Source of the DNA: Microbulbifer sp. GL-2
GTDB taxonomy: Bacteria; Pseudomonadota; Gammaproteobacteria; Pseudomonadales; Cellvibrionaceae
Length of the DNA stretch: 64,000 bases
Assembly (NCBI RefSeq): GCF_007183175.1
Contig: NZ_AP019807.1
Span: forward strand, 2,338,001 to 2,402,000
Reading direction: 5' to 3'
Made by a program: the position numbers and the translations under genes
Shown here: piece by piece, positions 25,910 to 34,209 of the stretch
Numbering within the stretch: the stretch's first letter is position 1
Layout: each line of letters opens with the position of its first letter
The notes under the pieces: generated by a model
Seen by the model: only the letters and a program-made list of their open reading frames with translations
What the model was told of the DNA's origin: nothing
Databases searched by the model: none

Positions 25910-26499
25910 ATTTTCTCTTCCTGGAGATTGAGTTTTGCCCAATTACTAGCTTGCAGGCGATTCTTTACGCCGATTTTTCTGAAAATGTTATACATGTGGT
26001 TTTTAACTGTGTGTTCACTCAAGTGCAGTTTGCTAGCAATCGCACTGTTGGGTTCGCCCGTAGTCAGTTGTCCCAGAATTTCCTGTTCTCTACGTGTCAG
26101 GGGTAGGATGTTTGGAATGCTGCCATGCTGCCTGCTTTCACAGCTGTGAATGGCGGTATTTAATTTATGTATCAGGTTTTCCTGGCTGGTATTGCTGTCA
26201 CAAAGTAAATAGAAGCTACTTTGGCGTAGTTTCTCTGAGATATGCATTGGCAGGTCTGCTGGAAAATTGATAAGAATGGATTTCGGATGCTTTATCTTTT
26301 TTAGGTCAGATAAAAACTCCTTGGAACTGGTGGAGATGCCCACTTGCCAGCAGTCAATGATTATTGCCTCGTAGTGCTGTAGGCAATGACGTTGTTTTCC
26401 AATGCTCGCCTTTTCCCATGGGAGCGGGATGGATTGAGAGAATAATGAAAATAAAAGATCGCCCTGAAGGCCGGAGTTGCTAAAAAAAAGAACCGGCAT
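25906..26499 (-). CDS. csgD: LuxR-family transcriptional regulator CsgD
   Basis: Master regulator of curli and biofilm matrix genes. The 197 residues comprise a receiver-like N-terminal domain without an obvious full set of phosphorylation residues, and a C-terminal LuxR helix-turn-helix (about 132-195): LTRREQEILGQL, NSAIASKLHLSEHTVKNHMYNIF (split) and KIGVKNRLQASNWAK, very like E. coli CsgD. It heads the csgDEFGB group, which is unusual compared with E. coli, where csgBAC is a separate divergent operon. It overlaps csgE by four bases. Upstream lies about 0.9 kb of AT-rich DNA, likely a multi-input control region. AAGGAGAGG is present close upstream of the ATG. Confidence 0.88.
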   Translation of the reverse strand: MPVLFFSNSGLQGDLLFSLFSQSIPLPWEKASIGKQRHCLQHYEAIIIDCWQVGISTSSKEFLSDLKKIKHPKSILINFPADLPMHISEKLRQSSFYLLCDSNTSQENLIHKLNTAIHSCESRQHGSIPNILPLTRREQEILGQLTTGEPNSAIASKLHLSEHTVKNHMYNIFRKIGVKNRLQASNWAKLNLQEEKI

Positions 26500-27410
26500 A
26501 TACCTCGTACCTCTCCTTGATACAGATAGATCACTCGCAGATTTAAACTTGAGATACTCTATCGACTCCTGTCGCTTAAGTTTCCAGATTGGCTTTTGAT
26601 GCTTTTTTTGAGGAGCATCCCTGCGTACGCAAATTCCCTTTTTATATTTAGGGAAAATGACTCACTTAGTGAGAATTTAGTTTGGAGTGTAGACGTGAGG
26701 TCTAGGAAGTTAGGAAAAAAGGATGCCTTATTTTTTCAAAAAAAAGGTATTTTCAGAAAAATGTCGCGGTTATTTTCTGTTGGTGGAACTAACTGTGGGG
26801 AAAGTTTTCTTGTGCCTTTGAGTGTCGTCTTAGTTAGTATTTTTTGGGCTGGATAAGGTGTGTTTTTCTATTTGTCTGCCTTTAATATGTTTCCCCTCCC
26901 CCCCTTTTTTTCTTCTATAAGCAGAGTTTGGTTGTTTTATTAATGGTATTTGCTTGGGAATCTTGCCAGTGTGATGAAGGAAAGGGCTGTCTGGTTTTAC
27001 TTTTTTGGCTGTTTTTCATTTCTTACGCAGGGTTGCTTTTAACGGCCAGTGAGAATATGGCATGTAAATAAATATTATGGAGAAGCCAAGAACTATTAAC
27101 TTGATTAACAGGCCAATAGACGGTAAATAGAGCGTAAGGGTCTATTGTTATTGATCATCAATTAAAGCGAATCACGAAATACCAGTAGATTCGTATGCCT
27201 GAGCTCTCTTTTTTGAGTGGCGATGCTGAAAAATCCACTCTTGCTTCTATTTTTAACGCCATGAAAGATACCCTGGTACCATTTGTGCCTGGATTTCTTG
27301 CCGTTCAGTATGTGTCGTCTTATAGCAATATAAAGTGTGACATTTTGGGCGATTGTATGACTGTCAGCTGATAGGATGGTCAATCGGTTTGTCACTCAGG
27401 GGGTAATTTC
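26500..27410. other. Long AT-rich csgD regulatory region
   Basis: 911 bases between divergent csgD and a membrane-protein gene. It is AT-rich, with homopolymer T and A tracts (for example 26906-26913 and 26739-26746). Long intergenic regions before csgD are typical because many regulators act there. Two frames inside (plus 26596-26856, minus 27162-27395) lack ribosome sites and recognisable protein character, so I leave them out. No specific binding site could be named. Confidence 0.5.
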
Positions 27411-28880
27411 GTGAGTCCATTAATAGATAGTCTACCGCTGTGGGTCTGGTTTCTGTTGGGCTTTTGCGTACTGTTTCTAGCCAGGGAGCCGGCGCATAGG
27501 GCTGTATATGCACTGGCACGTTTTTGCTCCCGCTGGTTACGCTTTGCGGCAAATACGCTGGGGACTACCGAGCAGCGCCTTTTGGAGCGCAATAGGGAGG
27601 TTTTGCTGGCTGCGGGCAGGTCGACGGCAGAGCGGCACATAGAAAGAGAGTTTGAGCGTATAGAAGGGATGATGCAGCGGGAGTTGACGCAATATCCAAC
27701 GCTTCACCGGCGTTTGTGTGAACAGCTGACCACCCTCGATGAGGACTATGTACGCAGTGCCGAGGTGCCACCTGAACCTTCCAACTGGGCGCGCGCCATA
27801 CGCTCTGTGTCAGAAATTCCATCCCAGGATGATTCTGTTGTGGCGGACGTGCTGGAAACAATTAACCATTCCATGCGCAAGGCAGAGTCCAAAGCGCTTG
27901 AATCCTATCGTGAATCGACCCGTGAACGGCACCAGTTACTGAAGCGCATGTTGCCCAGTTGGCGAGCAATGCTGACCAATTTGGGAAGAATTAATAAAAA
28001 TGTGGAGTCGGTGATTCGTCGATCCAAGGTGTTGGATAGCCACATGGAGCGCTATGAGGAGATATTGCAGGAAAGTGACCGCAGTGTACGTTTCTTGTCG
28101 GCTTCCTCCTTCAGTCGCTTCCTGGTTGCGTCACTGGCATTGACAGTGGCAGTGGCCGGTATAACAGTCAATTTCCAGCTAATTGCCCGCCCGGTGGCGG
28201 AAGTATTGGGCGGTAATACTTTCCTGGGTAGTGTCGTTATTGCGGATATTGTTGCTTACGTACTGATTTTGTTACAAATCAGTCTCGGCATTGTACTGAT
28301 GGAGTGCCTGCGGGTAACGCGGCTGTTTCCAGCTATAGCAGCATTGGCGGATAACACACGACAGCGCCTGATTTGGGTTGCTTTGATCCTGTTACTGCTT
28401 TTTTCCGCAGTGGAGGCCTGTTTGGCTTTTTCCCGTGAGTTGCTTTTACACCAGGACCAGCTGTTGGTTGGCAATACAGTTGAGGGGGCGTCGTCAGCGG
28501 TAGGAGTGGAAATGTATTGGTCCATTACCCTGGCACAGATGGGGCTCGGTTTTATTCTCCCGCTGATTTTGACTTTTACCGCGATTCCCCTGGAGCAGTT
28601 TATAGTCTCTGCTCGTACGGTGATCGGACTATCCTTGGTAGTTGGCCTGCGCCTGTTATGTGGCTGTTTACGTTTGCTAGCCACAGTAGTAATGCATTGT
28701 GGCATCCTGATTAACCGCGTCTATGATTTGGTGATTTTTCTGCCGCTATGGTTGCAGGGTTTATTCCTGCATTATTGGAGGGAGAGGGCAAACCGGAATA
28801 GCAACAGGGAAGATGATCCGTTAGCAGACAATAAAAAACTGGGAGAAAACCTGGTTGCTGAGCCTGCAGCTAATGGCTAA
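27411..28880 (+). CDS. Multi-pass membrane protein of unknown function with long cytoplasmic-type helical domain
   Basis: I do not recognise this 489-residue protein. It starts at a GTG with AGGGGG upstream. One N-terminal membrane helix (about 10-24) is followed by about 200 soluble, charged, helical residues with coiled-coil character (AERHIEREFERIEGMMQREL, KNVESVIRRSKVLDSHMERY). About six more membrane segments follow: 236-258, 272-298, 320-340, 371-392, 402-432 and 439-455. The tail is hydrophilic and acidic. The architecture recalls membrane scaffolds or sensor-like proteins, but no catalytic motif is visible. It is divergent from csgD and 122 bases before a phosphodiesterase gene. A link to curli is possible only by position. 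Confidence 0.7.
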   Translation: MSPLIDSLPLWVWFLLGFCVLFLAREPAHRAVYALARFCSRWLRFAANTLGTTEQRLLERNREVLLAAGRSTAERHIEREFERIEGMMQRELTQYPTLHRRLCEQLTTLDEDYVRSAEVPPEPSNWARAIRSVSEIPSQDDSVVADVLETINHSMRKAESKALESYRESTRERHQLLKRMLPSWRAMLTNLGRINKNVESVIRRSKVLDSHMERYEEILQESDRSVRFLSASSFSRFLVASLALTVAVAGITVNFQLIARPVAEVLGGNTFLGSVVIADIVAYVLILLQISLGIVLMECLRVTRLFPAIAALADNTRQRLIWVALILLLLFSAVEACLAFSRELLLHQDQLLVGNTVEGASSAVGVEMYWSITLAQMGLGFILPLILTFTAIPLEQFIVSARTVIGLSLVVGLRLLCGCLRLLATVVMHCGILINRVYDLVIFLPLWLQGLFLHYWRERANRNSNREDDPLADNKKLGENLVAEPAANG

Positions 28881-29001
28881 CTCCTTACTTTTTTGCTGAC
28901 AGGTGTCGCTTTCAGGACAGGTTGCCACCATTACCCTTATGGGCGATCTGCCGGAGTCTTGATGGAATGGACTCTCCCTTGTGTGTGGACGGTATTGATT
29001 C

Positions 29002-29913
29002 ATGTCTATATTGCTCGTTTTCTGCCTTTTGCTCATTGTGCTGCTGCTTTACGCTCGCTCAAGGCCGGCGCCATGGTCGGCACTTCGGCTTTCACAGACA
29101 CCGAGTCCTATGGTGATTGCCCATGGTAACGATTGCGGTAACGGTCTCTACCCAGGCAACACGATACTGTACCTGCAGAAAATGGTGGCGCTGGGTGTCG
29201 ATGGTATTGAGGCGGACCTTTGGCTTACCGCAGATGGTCATTTGGTTTTATTGCATGATCCGGACCTGGAGGATTCTGCGGATGGCAGTGGTTATGTCGA
29301 AAATATGACCCTGGCCCAGCTACGTGAATTAAATGTTGCTTATCATTGGAGCCCCGATGGTGAGAACTACCCCTATCGCGAACACCCACTGAAAATTATT
29401 ACGATTGAAGAAGCGCTGGAATCAGTGGGCAATACCTTGATGATTCTGGAATTAAAGAGTGCTAAATACTCTGCCGCAGAGGCTTTAAGTGAGGTAATAC
29501 AGAGTACAGGGAAGCAGGACCAGGTGATTGTCTCCTCCTTTCACCACGGAGTCGTTCGCGCATTTAGGCGTCTCAGTCCCAACGTTGCTACTGGCGCAGT
29601 CTCCTGGGAAGCCGCGCTACTGTATTTTGCTCAATTGATTCGTGCGGAAAGCCTGCTTGCTCCCCATTATCAGACAATGCAACTTCCAATGTTCCACTTA
29701 GGTCTTGATGTGGTTACTGCCGGCACTTTGCGCGCGGCGCACAAGTTGAATTTGCATATTTCAGTGTGGACGGTAAATAGCCGTGCCGACCTGCAACACT
29801 ATATCGACCTGGGAGTGGATGGTATTGTTACCGATCGCCCGGATATATTGATGGCCATGTTGTCAAACCGGGAGTCTGGAGTAACGCCGAAGTTACTTAG
29901 CCAGAACTCTTAA
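29002..29913 (+). CDS. Glycerophosphodiester phosphodiesterase (GDPD) family, N-terminally anchored
   Basis: Predicted enzyme hydrolysing glycerophosphodiesters to glycerol-3-phosphate and an alcohol. The 303 residues start with one membrane helix (about 3-17) and then the TIM-barrel GDPD domain. The metal ligands ExD are in GIEADLWL, the second catalytic His is in LLHDPDL, and a later Glu is in MILELKS. The barrel end has VWTVNSRADL and GVDGIVTDRPD. The usual AHRG...PENT entry motif is altered: here it reads AHGNDCGNGLYPGNT, keeping the His but replacing Arg and the PENT Glu. Activity may therefore be changed. The next gene starts immediately after its stop. Confidence 0.85.
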   Translation: MSILLVFCLLLIVLLLYARSRPAPWSALRLSQTPSPMVIAHGNDCGNGLYPGNTILYLQKMVALGVDGIEADLWLTADGHLVLLHDPDLEDSADGSGYVENMTLAQLRELNVAYHWSPDGENYPYREHPLKIITIEEALESVGNTLMILELKSAKYSAAEALSEVIQSTGKQDQVIVSSFHHGVVRAFRRLSPNVATGAVSWEAALLYFAQLIRAESLLAPHYQTMQLPMFHLGLDVVTAGTLRAAHKLNLHISVWTVNSRADLQHYIDLGVDGIVTDRPDILMAMLSNRESGVTPKLLSQNS

Positions 29914-29949
29914 ATGAAACAGTGTGAATATAACAATAGAGAAAATTTC

Positions 29950-30861
29950 ATGAAGCAGGTAGCAGCTATTGCGATGCTGGTGACGTCGTTATTCAGTACG
30001 CCAGTGTTGGCGGAAGACCGCTTTGCCAAGGTGGAAATCAGCAGTGAGCCTGTGGCAGGGAACGTTTATATGCTCCAGGGTGCTGGCGGTAATATTGCGG
30101 TATTAGCTGGAGAGGATGGCACCTTTTTGGTGGATGATCAGTATGCTCCGCTGACTGCAAAAATACAGAAAGCAGTGGCAGACCTGGAGGATCAACCGCT
30201 GCGCTTTGTGATTAATACCCACTGGCACGGTGATCACACCGGCGGCAATGAAAATCTGGGCAAGGGTGGTGCGTTGATAGTTGCCCACGAGAATGTGCGC
30301 AAACGTTTAAGCACCGAACAGTTTATTGAGGCCTTCAAGCGCAAGGTTGAGCCTTCATCACCTGCAGCTCTGCCGGTAATTACCTTTACCGATGCCACTA
30401 CCTTCTATTGGAATGGCGATGAGGTGCGGGTGCAGCATGTGGGACCTGCCCATACCGATGGAGACTCCATCGTGCACTTTGCCAAAGCCGATGTAATCCA
30501 TATGGGGGATATCTACTTCAATGGTACTTATCCGTTTATCGACCTGTCCTCCGGTGGTTCAGTGGATGGCATGATTGAGGCCATGGACACTGCCCTGGCG
30601 ATGTCGGGGAAAGATACCAAAATAATTCCCGGGCATGGCCCCTTGAGTAATCCCGCGGAGATGAAAGTGCAGCGGGATATGCTGGTGACCCTGCGGGATC
30701 GCATCCAGAAACTGCTCGATAGTGGCAAAAGCCGCGATCAGGTGATCGCCGCCAAGCCTACCAAGGATTTCGATAAACAGTATGGGCAGGGCTTCATGAC
30801 CCCGGATATTTGGACCGGGATTGTTTACGACTCCCTGGCTGCAAAATCCAGGAAGTCCTGA
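29950..30861 (+). CDS. Secreted metallo-beta-lactamase-fold hydrolase
   Basis: Zinc hydrolase of the MBL superfamily, 303 residues from MKQVAAIAML. A signal peptide is cut near VLAED. An in-frame ATG directly after the previous stop (29914) would add twelve residues before the signal and is a possible coupled start. The zinc motif is THWHGDHTGG, with later ligands in GPAHTDGDS, MGDIYF and IIPGHGP. The pattern resembles the periplasmic 'MBL fold metallo-hydrolase' group near subclass B3 enzymes and the SoxH-like proteins, so antibiotic hydrolysis should not be assumed. The C-terminal helix pair (RDQVIAAKPTKDFDKQYGQG) is typical of this group. A strong terminator follows. Confidence 0.85.
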   Translation: MKQVAAIAMLVTSLFSTPVLAEDRFAKVEISSEPVAGNVYMLQGAGGNIAVLAGEDGTFLVDDQYAPLTAKIQKAVADLEDQPLRFVINTHWHGDHTGGNENLGKGGALIVAHENVRKRLSTEQFIEAFKRKVEPSSPAALPVITFTDATTFYWNGDEVRVQHVGPAHTDGDSIVHFAKADVIHMGDIYFNGTYPFIDLSSGGSVDGMIEAMDTALAMSGKDTKIIPGHGPLSNPAEMKVQRDMLVTLRDRIQKLLDSGKSRDQVIAAKPTKDFDKQYGQGFMTPDIWTGIVYDSLAAKSRKS

Positions 30862-30903
30862 TCGCACTTTGATACTGGCTGTAAAAGATTGAAAAAGCTG
30901 GTG

Positions 30904-30947
30904 ATAGCAAAAAGGCCTGGATGATTTCATCCGGGCCTTTTTGCTAT
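30904..30947. terminator. Long bidirectional terminator (MBL gene / RND pump)
   Basis: Fourteen-base stem ATAGCAAAAAGGCC / GGCCTTTTTGCTAT with a further inner stem (GGATGA / TCATCC). A and T tracts lie in the arms, so it works on both strands between convergent genes. Confidence 0.9.
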
Positions 30948-30987
30948 GGAGTTTGGCTGAGCCTTTTCATTAAGGCCTCTGTGGTTA

Positions 30988-33900
30988 TTAAGACGTCTGA
31001 GGCTCAGCTCCGTGTAAGTCCGATGGGGTTTCTACTGCCGTTTCTGGTGCCTCTTCACGCACGCGGAACCAGGCGGCGTAAAGCGCAGGCAAGAAAATCA
31101 AGGTCAACCCGGTGGCCACGATCAGCCCGCCCATAATGGCGACTGCCATGGGGCCAAAGAAATCACTGCGCGACAAGGGAATCATCGCCAGTACCGCTGT
31201 GAGAGCAGTTAGCACAATGGGGCGGAAGCGCCGCACAGTGGATTCAATGATCGCCTCCCAGGCACTCAACCCCTGGCTGATATCCTGTTGGATCTGGTCC
31301 ACTAGAATCACTGAATTACGCATAATCATACCCGCAAGGGCGATGGTGCCGAGCATGGCTACAAACCCAAATGGTTTGCCAAACAGCAACAGAAACAGCG
31401 TGACTCCGATCAGACCCAAGGGCGCGGTGAGGAATACCATGGTGGATAGAGACATACTGCGAAGTTGCAACATCAGCAGGGTGAATACCACCAGGACAAA
31501 CAGTGGCATTCCGGCATTCACCGACTTCTGTCCGCGCTCGGACTCTTCGACACTGCCACCAACCTCCAGCAGGTATCCCGCGGGTAATTGGTCGCGAATA
31601 CCCTGCAAGCGCGGCCAGACTTCGTTCACCACAGTAGCGGGCAGTTCCTTACCATAGATGTCAGCGCGCACAGTCACTGTGGGCAGGCGATCGCGGTGCC
31701 AGATGATGCCTTCCTCAAAGCCGTACTCCAGGGTGGCAATCTGGTTTAGGGGCACACTGCGGCCACTGTCGGTTTGTACCGCCAGGTTGCCCAGTTGGCT
31801 GAGAGCGTAGCGTTCCTGTTCGTCGCCACGTACACGCACATCAATCAGCTCATTGTCCTCGCGGTATTGGCTCACGCTGATACCGGTGAGGGAGCTTTGC
31901 AGGGCGCGGGATAGCGAGGCGCTATTCACACCCATGGTGCGGGCGCGGTCCTGGTCGATATTCAGGTTGACGGTTTTGCTGGGCTCCTCCCAATCCAGGT
32001 GTACGTTGGTAACCTTGGAGTTTTCACGCACGCGCTCAGCCACCTGGCGGGCCAGGTTGCGCACGTCACGAATATGCTCACCAGAGATACGGAACTGCAC
32101 CGGGTAACCCACCGGCGGGCCGTTTTCCAGTCGGGACACGCGGCTGCGCAGGGTGGGGAATTCCTCCCGCATGGTTTCAATCAGCCAACTGCGTACCTGT
32201 TCGCGCTCCTCCACACTGCGAGTCATCGCCACAAATTGGGCAAAGCTGGCAGCGGGCAGTTGCTGGTCCAGTGGCAGGTAGAAACGCGGTGATCCGGTGC
32301 CCACATACACCACGTAGTTTTCCACCTGCTCGTTTTTATCCAGCAGCCCTTCCAGGCGTTTTGCCTGGTATTCGGTGGATTTTAGCGAAGCACCCTCGGC
32401 CAATTTTAAGTCCACCAGCAGTTCCAGTCGTCCGGATGAGGGAAAGAACTGTTGCGGCACCAGTCGGAACAGGGCCAGGGAACCGATAAAGATTGCCAGC
32501 GTTGCCACAATCACAGTTTTTCGGTGGCGCAGGCACCAGGTGATCAGGCGCCGAAAGCGCTGGTAAAAGGGTTTTTGATAGGGGTCCCGCACCTCGCCAC
32601 TGTGATCACGGCGTGACAGGTTGGGCAGCAGGTAGTGCCCCAGGTAGGGTACAAACACCACGGCGGCAATCCAGGACACAATCAGAGAAAGAGTAACCAC
32701 CTGGAAAATGGAACGGGTGTATTCGCCGGTGCCGGACTGGGCAGTAGCGATTGGCAGGAAGCCGGCGGCAGTAATCAGGGTGCCGGTGAGCATGGGGAAG
32801 GCGGTGCTGGTCCAGGCAAAACCGGCTGCTTTCAGGCGGCTGAGCCCCTGCTCCATTTTTATTGCCATCATTTCCACGGCGATAATGGCATCGTCTACCA
32901 TCAGGCCGAGGGCGAGTACCAAAGCGCCCAGAGAAATTTTGTGCAAGCCGATATTGAAGTAACTCATCAACGCAAAAGTCATGGCCAGCACTAATGGTAT
33001 CGATAGCGCGACAATCAGGCCGGGGCGGCTGCCGAGGGAAAAGAAACTGACCAGCAGTACGATGCCCAGTGCCTCTGCCAATACCTGCAGGAACTCTCCC
33101 ACACCGCGTTGTACTGCTGCGGGTTGGTCGGACACTTTGCGCAACTGCATACCGATCGGAAGGTCTTCCTGCAGTTCTGCAAAAGTGGCATCGAGCTGTT
33201 TGCCCAGTTTGAGGATATCGCCGCCTTCTTTCATGGATACGGCCAGGCCGATAGCGTCTTCACCCATAAAGCGCATGCGCGGCTGTGCGGGGTCGCTAAA
33301 GCCGCGGTGCACTTCGGCGATATCCCCGAGTCTCTGTGTGCGGCCACCGGCGGTGATGGGAAAGCGACGAATTTCATCGACCGAGTGAAACTGGCCGCTG
33401 ACACGGATACGTATTCGATCACTTACCGTATCAATAAAACCTGCGTCGGCAACCTGGTTTTGCGATTGCAGGGCGCTTTGCACTGCCGTCAGGGGAATCC
33501 CGAGGGAGGCGAGCTTGGTGTTGGAGATCTCCACCCAGATCTTTTCGTCTTGCAGGCCCAGCAATTCAACCTTGCCCACATTCTTTACGCGCTGCAGTGA
33601 CAACTGCAGGCGCTCGGCATAATCCTTCATCAGGGCGTAATCAAAACCACTGCCGGTCAGTGCATAGATATTGCCGAAAGTGGTGCCGAACTCGTCGTTA
33701 AAAAATGGACCCTGGATATCTGGTGGCAGGGTGTGCCGAATATCATTGATCTTTTTACGCACCTGGTACCAGAGGTCGGGAATATCTCGTGAGTGCATAT
33801 CGTCGCGAGCGACAAACAGTACCTGGGACTGGCCGGGGCGGGAGAAAGAGGAAATGCGCTGGTAGTCGCCGGTCTCCAGCAGCTTTTTTTCCACACGCTC

Positions 33901-34098
33901 AGTAATCTGGCGGGATACTTCCTCGGCACTGGCACCTGGCCAAAGGGTATTAATCACCATCACCTTGAAAGTGAAGGGTGGGTCTTCACTCTGTCCCAGC
34001 TGTGTGTAAGAGGCCGCGCCAAGCAGTCCCAGTACGATCATGGCGTAGAGTACCAGCGGGCGGTTTTTCAGTGCCCATTCGGAAAGATTAAAACCCAT
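30988..34098 (-). CDS. RND efflux transporter, inner-membrane permease
   Basis: Proton-driven efflux pump of the AcrB/HAE1-like RND group, 1,036 residues from MGFNLSEWALKNRPLVLY. GAGA precedes the ATG; the frame opens 18 codons earlier. The chain has the usual duplication: a first membrane helix, a large periplasmic porter loop, membrane helices 2-6 with the proton-relay pair LGLMVDDAIIAVEM, then a second porter half and helices 7-12 (LGLIGVTLFLLLFGKPFGF, GMIMRNSVILVDQI). The N-terminal porter motif DPPFTFKVMVINTLWPGAS is typical of pumps paired with single-lipoyl adaptors. It forms an operon with the adaptor 111 bases upstream, and a TetR repressor is divergent. Substrates are unknown; no outer-membrane partner gene is adjacent. 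Confidence 0.93.
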   Translation of the reverse strand: MGFNLSEWALKNRPLVLYAMIVLGLLGAASYTQLGQSEDPPFTFKVMVINTLWPGASAEEVSRQITERVEKKLLETGDYQRISSFSRPGQSQVLFVARDDMHSRDIPDLWYQVRKKINDIRHTLPPDIQGPFFNDEFGTTFGNIYALTGSGFDYALMKDYAERLQLSLQRVKNVGKVELLGLQDEKIWVEISNTKLASLGIPLTAVQSALQSQNQVADAGFIDTVSDRIRIRVSGQFHSVDEIRRFPITAGGRTQRLGDIAEVHRGFSDPAQPRMRFMGEDAIGLAVSMKEGGDILKLGKQLDATFAELQEDLPIGMQLRKVSDQPAAVQRGVGEFLQVLAEALGIVLLVSFFSLGSRPGLIVALSIPLVLAMTFALMSYFNIGLHKISLGALVLALGLMVDDAIIAVEMMAIKMEQGLSRLKAAGFAWTSTAFPMLTGTLITAAGFLPIATAQSGTGEYTRSIFQVVTLSLIVSWIAAVVFVPYLGHYLLPNLSRRDHSGEVRDPYQKPFYQRFRRLITWCLRHRKTVIVATLAIFIGSLALFRLVPQQFFPSSGRLELLVDLKLAEGASLKSTEYQAKRLEGLLDKNEQVENYVVYVGTGSPRFYLPLDQQLPAASFAQFVAMTRSVEEREQVRSWLIETMREEFPTLRSRVSRLENGPPVGYPVQFRISGEHIRDVRNLARQVAERVRENSKVTNVHLDWEEPSKTVNLNIDQDRARTMGVNSASLSRALQSSLTGISVSQYREDNELIDVRVRGDEQERYALSQLGNLAVQTDSGRSVPLNQIATLEYGFEEGIIWHRDRLPTVTVRADIYGKELPATVVNEVWPRLQGIRDQLPAGYLLEVGGSVEESERGQKSVNAGMPLFVLVVFTLLMLQLRSMSLSTMVFLTAPLGLIGVTLFLLLFGKPFGFVAMLGTIALAGMIMRNSVILVDQIQQDISQGLSAWEAIIESTVRRFRPIVLTALTAVLAMIPLSRSDFFGPMAVAIMGGLIVATGLTLIFLPALYAAWFRVREEAPETAVETPSDLHGAEPQTS

Positions 34099-34209
34099 GG
34101 CAGTATCTCTGTGTAGGTACGCAACCGCACTTGGCGGGCCGCGTCTCGGCAAATTCGTTGGAGCGCTTTTTTACTCTGCGCCCGATCAGGTTTTTGGCCC
34201 AGCCGCTAT

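Noticed and set aside
26596..27395. Two frames (86 and 77 codons) in the csgD upstream region
   Set aside because: AT-rich, no ribosome site, no protein character; the region is better read as regulatory DNA.
29950..30861. Calling the MBL-fold gene a beta-lactam resistance gene
   Set aside because: The zinc motif is shared by many hydrolases and nothing specific to a beta-lactamase is visible.
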